A DNA stretch of 5,577 bases, taken from NCBI GenBank assembly GCA_003648395.1, contig QMPB01000352.1:1-5577 (forward strand), read 5' to 3'. Made by a program: the position numbers and the translations under genes. Positions within the stretch are counted from its first letter, which is position 1; every line of letters begins with the position of its first letter. Below are positions 1 through 5,577 of the stretch, one piece after another. Source of the stretch: Bacteroidota bacterium (GTDB lineage: Bacteria > Bacteroidota > Bacteroidia > Bacteroidales > UBA1556). The notes under the pieces are model-generated. The model saw only the letters and a list, made by a program, of their open reading frames with translations. It ran no database searches and had not been told where the DNA came from.

Positions 1-1
1 A

Positions 2-646
2 GTAAAAAAAGTAGTCAGCGACCTAAAAGAATATGGAATAATTCAAAGAGCTTATCTTGGTATTACCATCAATGATATTAATTCAGAAAGAGCTAAAGAA
101 CTAGGCTTAGATAGTATAAGAGGGGTATTAGCAGAAACCATTATGGATGATGGAGCTGCAGCAAATGCTGGAATTAAAGATAAAGCAGTTATTTTAAGCG
201 TTGATGGTTTTGCTGTAAATAGTTCTTCAGAGTTATTAGAAAAAATCGGACTCCATCGTCCTGGAGATAAAGTTAGATTAGAAGTAATTCAAAATCATAA
301 ACAAAAATCTTTAAATGCTATTTTAACAAATAAATATGGGACTACTGAATTAAGTAAAAAATCTGATAAAAATGCTACTCTAAAATTAGGAGCGATGTTT
401 CAAAATATACCTGAAAAACTTAAATACAATTTGGGTATTAAGAATGGCCAGATGGTTAAAGAACTAAGGCCTGGGTTATTAAAATCAGCAGGAATTAAAA
501 ATGATTTTATTATCCTTAAAATAGGAGATACAATTATAAAAACAGATAAAGACATTATTAATGCACTTGAAAACGCAAATGGCGGGGTATTAATTGAAGG
601 TGTTTATCCTAATGGGATAAGAGCATATTATGGAGTAGGCTTATAA
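2..646 (+). CDS. DegP/HtrA-family periplasmic serine protease, C-terminal part (5' end outside window)
   Basis: This reading frame is open from base 2 and gives 214 residues before the TAA at 644-646, so the gene starts left of the window. The ATG at 143 is an internal methionine, because typical Deg sequence continues upstream of it. The first ~16 residues (VKKVVSDLKEYG...) match the helix that leads from the protease domain into PDZ1. PDZ1 spans about residues 17-110 and starts with the carboxylate-binding loop AYLGI; it also holds GAAANAGIKDKAVILSVDG (51-69). A shorter PDZ2 spans about 126-203 and holds PGLLKSAGIKNDFIILKIGD (157-176). The end ...AYYGVGL resembles Bacteroidota Deg proteins. 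The family degrades or refolds misfolded envelope proteins in the periplasm; PDZ domains bind exposed C-termini and control oligomer state. The His-Asp-Ser triad and signal peptide would lie upstream and cannot be checked, so an inactive homologue is not excluded. No convincing terminator follows. Confidence 0.9.
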   Translation, partial: VKKVVSDLKEYGIIQRAYLGITINDINSERAKELGLDSIRGVLAETIMDDGAAANAGIKDKAVILSVDGFAVNSSSELLEKIGLHRPGDKVRLEVIQNHKQKSLNAILTNKYGTTELSKKSDKNATLKLGAMFQNIPEKLKYNLGIKNGQMVKELRPGLLKSAGIKNDFIILKIGDTIIKTDKDIINALENANGGVLIEGVYPNGIRAYYGVGL

Positions 647-681
647 GTACTTTGTATGAGCTTGATTATCCGTATTTTACA

Positions 682-692
682 AAAACGTCTAT
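682..692 (+). repeat. 11-base word AAAACGTCTAT, copy 1 (before rpoD)
   Basis: AAAACGTCTAT occurs here in the spacer between the deg gene and rpoD, about 20 bases upstream of the rpoD -33 element. The same word occurs just after rpoD at 1662-1672. Both copies follow a T-rich run. Two copies of an A/T-heavy 11-mer flanking one gene could be coincidence. Confidence 0.3.
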
Positions 693-710
693 TACTTTAG
701 CATTTACAGA

Positions 711-742
711 TTTGGAATTTTTAATAAAATTTCATACCTTTG
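711..742 (+). promoter_or_regulatory. Bacteroidota-type promoter for rpoD
   Basis: TTTG at 711-714 and TACCTTTG at 735-742 match both elements of the Bacteroidota consensus (TTTG near -33, TAnnTTTG near -7), separated by 20 bases. Transcription would be expected to start around 747-751, leaving an untranslated leader of about 35 bases before the rpoD ATG at 785. It is the best-formed promoter in the window and implies that rpoD has its own promoter rather than depending on the deg gene upstream. The start site is inferred, not seen. Confidence 0.72.
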
Positions 743-784
743 TAGCTTGTGTAGTGGCGAATTTAAGAAATAATCAAACCTAGT

Positions 785-1651
785 ATGAGACAACTAAAGA
801 TAACGAAATCTATAACTAATCGTCAAACAGCATCATTAGATAAGTATCTACAAGATATTGGTAGAGAAGATTTAATTACGGCAGATGAGGAAGTTCGATT
901 AGCGCAACTTATTAAAAGTGGAGATCAAAGAGCACTAGATAAGCTTACTAAAGCTAATCTACGGTTTGTGGTATCTGTATCGAAACAATATCAGAACCAA
1001 GGACTAAGTTTACCAGATTTAATTAATGAAGGAAATCTTGGGCTTATTAAAGCAGCAAAAAGATTTGATGAAACTAGGGGTTTTAAATTTATTTCTTATG
1101 CTGTATGGTGGATTCGTCAATCAATATTACAAGCTCTTGCCGAACAATCAAGAATTGTACGCCTACCATTAAATCAAGTTGGTTCACTCAATAGAATTAA
1201 CAAAGCTAGCGCTGTACTTGAGCAACAATATGGTAGAGTACCTACTGCAAACGAATTGGCAGAATATCTTGAATTACCATTATACAAAGTCAAAGCTTCT
1301 ATGAAAATGCATTCTAGGCATGTTTCTGTTGACGCTCCTCTTATTGAAGGAGAGAATTCAAGCATGCTAGATGTAATGATTAATGGCGACGAACCAGATA
1401 CCGACAATGACTTAATGCATGAATCATTAGGCCAGGAAATAGCTCGCTCACTTAGCACTTTAAGTGAAAAAGAACGTGATGTTGTTAATTTATATTATGG
1501 TATTGGTCAGGGACACAGTTGGACTTTAGATGAAATTGGTATTAAATTTAATCTCACAAGAGAAAGAGTTCGTCAGATTAAAGAAAAAGCCATAAGAAGA
1601 CTAAAACATAATTCTAGAAGTAAACTGCTTAAAACATATTTGGGCAAATAA
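785..1651 (+). CDS. rpoD: Primary (housekeeping) RNA polymerase sigma factor, Bacteroidota RpoD/SigA type
   Basis: This 288-residue protein is a complete group-1-like sigma70 factor of the short Bacteroidota kind, which lacks region 1.1 and the large non-conserved insert of E. coli RpoD. The N-terminus [10 protein letters not shown] is the usual start for this family, which fixes the ATG. Region 1.2 is at about residues 17-50 ([13 protein letters not shown]...). Region 2 is at about 51-128, with core-binding sequence around [15 protein letters not shown] (76-90) and the -10-recognition and melting helix [15 protein letters not shown] (100-114). Region 3 is at about 129-210. Region 4 is at about 220-283, with the -35-reading helix-turn-helix at 246-273, including [17 protein letters not shown]. 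It directs RNA polymerase to TTTG/TAnnTTTG promoters, like those seen in this window. It has its own promoter at 711-742 and a terminator at 1732-1765, so it is probably monocistronic. There is no Shine-Dalgarno sequence before the ATG. No unusual substitutions stand out. Confidence 0.95.
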   Translation: MRQLKITKSITNRQTASLDKYLQDIGREDLITADEEVRLAQLIKSGDQRALDKLTKANLRFVVSVSKQYQNQGLSLPDLINEGNLGLIKAAKRFDETRGFKFISYAVWWIRQSILQALAEQSRIVRLPLNQVGSLNRINKASAVLEQQYGRVPTANELAEYLELPLYKVKASMKMHSRHVSVDAPLIEGENSSMLDVMINGDEPDTDNDLMHESLGQEIARSLSTLSEKERDVVNLYYGIGQGHSWTLDEIGIKFNLTRERVRQIKEKAIRRLKHNSRSKLLKTYLGK

Positions 1652-1652
1652 T

Positions 1653-1720
1653 GGCTTTTTTAAAACGTCTATAATTTCATTATACTTGCATTGAAACAGC
1701 ATAAATAATTAAAAATAGCC
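1653..1720 (+). other. Long-range stem-loop in the rpoD 3' untranslated region
   Basis: Starting one base after the rpoD stop codon, 1653-1663 (GGCTTTTTTAA) can pair with 1709-1720 (TTAAAAATAGCC): 11 base pairs with one bulged T at 1716, enclosing a 45-base loop. It lies wholly between the rpoD stop codon and the intrinsic terminator at 1732-1765, so it would be part of the rpoD transcript. The stem is mostly A-T and could be chance in AT-rich DNA. A 3'-UTR structure affecting mRNA stability or a 3'-derived small RNA are possibilities only. Confidence 0.3.
1662..1672 (+). repeat. 11-base word AAAACGTCTAT, copy 2 (after rpoD)
   Basis: This is an exact copy of the word at 682-692, in the same orientation, 11 bases after the rpoD stop codon. 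Its first two bases belong to the left arm of the possible long-range stem-loop at 1653-1720 and the rest fall in its loop. No function is known to me. Confidence 0.3.
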
Positions 1721-1731
1721 TACAGATATAT

Positions 1732-1765
1732 AGAGGATGCATTAATGTATCCTCTTTCTTTTTTT
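1732..1765 (+). terminator. Rho-independent terminator of rpoD
   Basis: Bases 1732-1741 pair with 1746-1755: a 10-bp stem including one G-T pair, with the GC-containing base AGAGGAT/ATCCTCT and a TTAA tetraloop. A T-rich tract follows (TTTCTTTTTTT to 1765). It lies 80 bases after the rpoD stop codon and separates rpoD from pyrG. The T-tract ends one base before the -33 element of the pyrG promoter. Confidence 0.88.
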
Positions 1766-1766
1766 A

Positions 1767-1797
1767 TTGAAATATATTCAAAAAAAGTAGTAATTTG
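1767..1797 (+). promoter_or_regulatory. Probable Bacteroidota-type promoter for pyrG
   Basis: TTG at 1767-1769 is followed, at exactly the spacing seen in the rpoD promoter (25 bases from the G to the first T of TTTG), by TTTG at 1794-1797. The upstream half of the -7 box is imperfect: GTAATTTG in place of TAnnTTTG, though TA-A-TTTG is present with one base fewer. Transcription would start around 1802-1806, leaving a leader of about 37 bases before the pyrG ATG. No riboswitch-like or attenuator-like fold is visible in that leader. Confidence 0.5.
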
Positions 1798-1828
1798 CAC
1801 AACCTAATACAATATCTCAACTTTCTGA

Positions 1829-3445
<1,617 letters not shown>

Positions 3446-3466
3446 AATCAAACTACACTGAATAAT

Positions 3467-4759
3467 ATGTCAATAGATAATAACAAATATAAGCTGCAAT
3501 CAATTGCAACAGGAAATATTTATGAAGATAAAGGATGGACTTTAGATCCAATCAATGAAGATAACCCAAGTCTAATTCGTGCTATATACACTAAAAAACA
3601 AATAGAATTTGGCGATATTTCAGAGGGCGTTTATAGATTTATAGATTGGTTACCAATTCATAAAAAACTAAAAGGCTCTTATGCTCCAATAACATATAAA
3701 AGTGAAGGCCTTGCTAATAAACTTGGGCTTAGTAGTCTATACATTACTTTTAGTGGATATTGGCCAGAGAAAGGCATCAAAATGAACACTTGTTCTTTCA
3801 AAGAAACAGAATCATATTCGGTTGGAGCAAGATTAGCGAGTGACGAGAAAAGAATATTAACAGTAGCATCTGCTGGAAACACCGCTAGAGCTTTTGCTCA
3901 AGTATGCTCCGACAATAATATTCCATTATTACTTTGTGTTCCTGAAGATAATCTTAGTGCTCTATGGTTTAATAAACCTCTAAATGACAATGTAAAGCTT
4001 ATTGTTTCTGAAACAGGAGGAGATTATTTCGATGCAATAAACTTAAGCAATATTGCATGCGAACTAGACGAATTCCTTGCCGAAGGAGGAGCTAAGAATG
4101 TTGCTCGCCGTGATGGAATGGCAACTACTGTTCTTTCAGCAGTTGATTATATTGGCAGTATTCCAGAATTCTACTTTCAAGCTGTAGGTAGCGGAACAGG
4201 AGCTATTGCTGCATGGGAATCTAATCTTAGACTTATTGAAGATGGTAGATTTGGAAATACTAAAATGAAACTTATGATTTCTCAAAATATTCCATTTCAC
4301 CCAATTCATGATGCATGGAAAGCAGATTCAAGAGAAATACTTCCTATGGATGATAATTCTGCTCGTAAACAAGTTGAAGAAATTATTGCTAAAGTATTAT
4401 CAAATAGGAAACCTCCATACCCTATTATTGGAGGACTATATGATGCCATGAAAGATAATGGAGGTGATGTATTATTGGTTGACAATAAAAAGCTCGAAGA
4501 AGCTAAAAGTATATTTAACGAACTTGAAGGTAATGATATTCATCCAGCAGCAGCTGTTGCAGTTGGTAGTTTGATCCAAGCTGTAAAAGACGGAATTGTA
4601 AAAAAAGACTCTACTATTATGCTAAATATTACTGGTGGTGGTGAAGAAAGATTTAAGAAAGACAATGAGCTTTTCTATTTAAAACCTCTCAAAACCTTTC
4701 CTATAAATCCTAATAAAGAATTAGTATTTAAAGAATTACGAATATTATTCAATCTTTAA
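3467..4759 (+). CDS. Cysteate synthase (PLP-dependent, threonine synthase-like fold)
   Basis: This 430-residue protein is a fold-type II PLP enzyme recognisable as cysteate synthase, which converts O-phospho-L-serine and sulfite to L-cysteate and phosphate. The Schiff-base lysine is Lys112 in NTCSFKETE (107-115); threonine synthases have TGSFKD or AFKD there, so the CSFKE form separates the two. SAGNTA (135-140) supplies the asparagine that contacts the PLP ring, GSGTGA (241-246) is the phosphate-binding loop, and TGGGEER (389-395) lies near the C-terminus. Length matches the methanogen enzyme of roughly 420 residues. In methanogens cysteate leads to coenzyme M; in Bacteroidota it is the precursor of capnine-type sulfonolipids, which is the likely role here. 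The gene follows pyrG by 21 bases without a promoter of its own and ends two bases before a strong terminator, so it is probably the second gene of a pyrG operon. The main alternative is a divergent threonine synthase paralogue. No Shine-Dalgarno sequence is present. Confidence 0.85.
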   Translation: MSIDNNKYKLQSIATGNIYEDKGWTLDPINEDNPSLIRAIYTKKQIEFGDISEGVYRFIDWLPIHKKLKGSYAPITYKSEGLANKLGLSSLYITFSGYWPEKGIKMNTCSFKETESYSVGARLASDEKRILTVASAGNTARAFAQVCSDNNIPLLLCVPEDNLSALWFNKPLNDNVKLIVSETGGDYFDAINLSNIACELDEFLAEGGAKNVARRDGMATTVLSAVDYIGSIPEFYFQAVGSGTGAIAAWESNLRLIEDGRFGNTKMKLMISQNIPFHPIHDAWKADSREILPMDDNSARKQVEEIIAKVLSNRKPPYPIIGGLYDAMKDNGGDVLLVDNKKLEEAKSIFNELEGNDIHPAAAVAVGSLIQAVKDGIVKKDSTIMLNITGGGEERFKKDNELFYLKPLKTFPINPNKELVFKELRILFNL

Positions 4760-4760
4760 A

Positions 4761-4802
4761 ATATAACTAAAAAAGGAGCTTAAGCTCCTTTTTTAGTTAT
4801 AT
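4761..4802 (+). terminator. Intrinsic terminator formed by a perfect 42-base palindrome
   Basis: Bases 4761-4781 are exactly the reverse complement of 4782-4802. The core is AAAAAAGGAGC, a TTAA loop, and GCTCCTTTTTT, followed by AGTTATAT pairing back to ATATAACT. With six A before and six T after the GC-containing stem it can terminate transcription in either direction. It begins two bases after the stop codon of the cysteate synthase gene and isolates the pyrG operon from the transporter gene. Confidence 0.92.
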
Positions 4803-4833
4803 AAAGTAACAATTACTTAACATTTATATAACA

Positions 4834-4861
4834 TTGGATTTTAAGTCTAGGAATACTTTTG
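4834..4861 (+). promoter_or_regulatory. Bacteroidota-type promoter for the Pit transporter gene
   Basis: TACTTTTG at 4854-4861 is a full match to the -7 consensus TAnnTTTG. The best -33 candidate is TTG at 4834-4836, 17 bases upstream, which is shorter than the 20 of the rpoD promoter but within the spacing accepted for this promoter class. Transcription would start around 4866-4870, leaving a leader of roughly 28 bases. The preceding terminator makes a promoter in this gap necessary. Confidence 0.62.
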
Positions 4862-4895
4862 CATCATAGTATTTTAAAACTAAAATTTTTTAAAG

Positions 4896-5577
4896 ATGGA
4901 TATATATTTAATAATGGTAATTGTGCTTTTTGCACTAGCATCTCTCGACTTAGTTGTCGGAGTTAGCAATGATGCTGTTAACTTTCTAAATTCTGCAATT
5001 GGTTCGAAAGTAGCACCATTTAAAATAATAATGGTAGTAGCAGCTCTAGGTATCATTATCGGAGCAACATTTTCTAGTGGTATGATGGAAGTAGCAAGGA
5101 AGGGAATAATGAATCCACAACATTTCTACTTTTCAGAGATAATGCTTATTTTCATGGCAGTAATGTTAACTGATATTATATTACTTGACTTGTTTAATAC
5201 CCTTGGAATGCCAACATCTACAACAGTTTCCATTGTATTTGAATTATTAGGAGCTTCAGTTGCAATAGCAATGTTTAAACTATTAGAAAGTACAGGTCCC
5301 GACTCCATGGCTACCTACATTAATTCTAGCACAGCCCTTAAAATCATAAGTGGAATTCTCTTATCAGTGGTCGTCGCATTTATTTCAGGGGCTGTTGTCC
5401 AATACTTTTCAAGGCTAATTTTTAGTTTCAACTTTAGCAAAAGAATAAAATATCTAGGTGCTATTTGGGGAGGTATTGCTATCACAGCAATTACATATTT
5501 CATTCTTATTAAAGGCATTAAAGGTTCCACTTATGCTCATCATATAATGGCTAATGTTGGAGAAATGTACCAAGGAA
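4896..5577 (+). CDS. Inorganic phosphate transporter, Pit family (3' end outside window)
   Basis: The frame is open from the ATG at 4896 to the right edge (227 full codons), with the stop outside the window. The N-terminus MDIYLIMVIVLFALASLDLV is a membrane segment leading into GVSNDAVNFLNSAIGSKVA (22-40), the Pit-family signature that resembles GANDxAN in other members. A second conserved motif, NTLGMPTSTTVSI (101-113), corresponds to the family's GLPxSTT element. About six hydrophobic segments are visible, near residues 4-24, 43-62, 83-103, 108-128, 148-171 and 186-206. Pit proteins import phosphate across the inner membrane with a coupled cation (H+ or Na+; which one cannot be read here). 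Bacteroidota homologues of this subtype are usually long, about 750 residues, with a C-terminal PhoU-like region; that part would be beyond the edge. The start is supported by the promoter at 4834-4861, the family-typical N-terminus and no better upstream ATG. Confidence 0.9.
   Translation, partial: MDIYLIMVIVLFALASLDLVVGVSNDAVNFLNSAIGSKVAPFKIIMVVAALGIIIGATFSSGMMEVARKGIMNPQHFYFSEIMLIFMAVMLTDIILLDLFNTLGMPTSTTVSIVFELLGASVAIAMFKLLESTGPDSMATYINSSTALKIISGILLSVVVAFISGAVVQYFSRLIFSFNFSKRIKYLGAIWGGIAITAITYFILIKGIKGSTYAHHIMANVGEMYQG

Noticed and set aside
143..646. A stand-alone 167-residue PDZ protein starting at the ATG at 143
   Set aside because: The same frame is open to base 2 and reads as typical Deg sequence (end of linker helix and PDZ1 start AYLGI) upstream of the ATG, which lies inside PDZ1. 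It is an internal methionine of a larger gene.
651..683. Possible terminator after the deg gene (TTTGTA at 651-656 pairing with TACAAA at 678-683)
   Set aside because: Six weak pairs around a 21-base loop with no GC-rich stem and no T-tract afterwards; not enough to call.
1174..1458. 94-residue open frame on the minus strand
   Set aside because: It lies entirely within rpoD regions 3-4, has no recognisable domain, promoter or homology pattern, and is a shadow of the coding strand.
1681..1688. TATACTTG as a second -7 element downstream of rpoD
   Set aside because: One mismatch to TAnnTTTG, no TTG at a suitable -33 distance, and the strong terminator at 1732-1765 would stop the transcript.
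3446..3466. A separate promoter between pyrG and the cysteate synthase gene
   Set aside because: The gap is only 21 bases and holds no TAnnTTTG box; co-transcription with pyrG is the simpler reading.
3679..3882. 67-residue open frame on the minus strand
   Set aside because: It is antisense to the conserved PLP-lysine part of cysteate synthase and shows no sign of being a gene.
5126..5530. Two minus-strand open frames (5126-5308 and 5315-5530)
   Set aside because: Both lie opposite the Pit transporter frame, which is open throughout and carries the family motifs; their composition is what the complement of membrane-segment codons gives.

Overview
This is an AT-rich window (GC about one third, judged by eye) from a member of the Bacteroidota (Bacteroidetes). 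Three things support that. The primary sigma factor is the short 288-residue type without region 1.1, typical of the phylum. Two intergenic gaps carry clear promoters of the phylum's own kind (TTG/TTTG near -33, TAnnTTTG near -7), and a third carries a weaker match. None of the four visible start codons has a Shine-Dalgarno sequence. The order within the phylum cannot be fixed from this window; a free-living or marine-type Bacteroidota is a guess only.

Layout, all on the + strand: (1) 2-646, the C-terminal two-PDZ part of a DegP/HtrA-type periplasmic serine protease whose protease domain lies off the left edge; (2) 647-784, a spacer with a well-formed promoter; (3) 785-1651, rpoD, the housekeeping sigma factor; (4) 1652-1840, a 3' region with a long-range stem-loop and a strong intrinsic terminator whose T-tract runs into the -33 element of the next promoter; (5) 1841-3445, pyrG (CTP synthase); (6) 3467-4759, a PLP-dependent cysteate synthase 21 bases behind pyrG, probably co-transcribed with it; (7) 4761-4802, a perfect 42-base palindrome acting as terminator; (8) a promoter at 4834-4861; (9) 4896 to the right edge, the N-terminal 227 residues of a Pit-family phosphate transporter.

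Most of the window is housekeeping: envelope protein quality control, transcription initiation, pyrimidine nucleotide synthesis and phosphate uptake. The gene with the most specific message is the cysteate synthase. In methanogens this enzyme feeds coenzyme M synthesis. In Bacteroidota, cysteate is the head-group precursor of sulfonolipids (capnine type), so the organism is predicted to make these lipids. The acyltransferase that would use cysteate is not in the window.

I do not see an undescribed multi-gene system here. The items worth a second look are the pyrG-cysteate synthase pairing, the compact terminator-promoter junctions, and a structured rpoD 3' region that shares an 11-base word with the spacer in front of rpoD.
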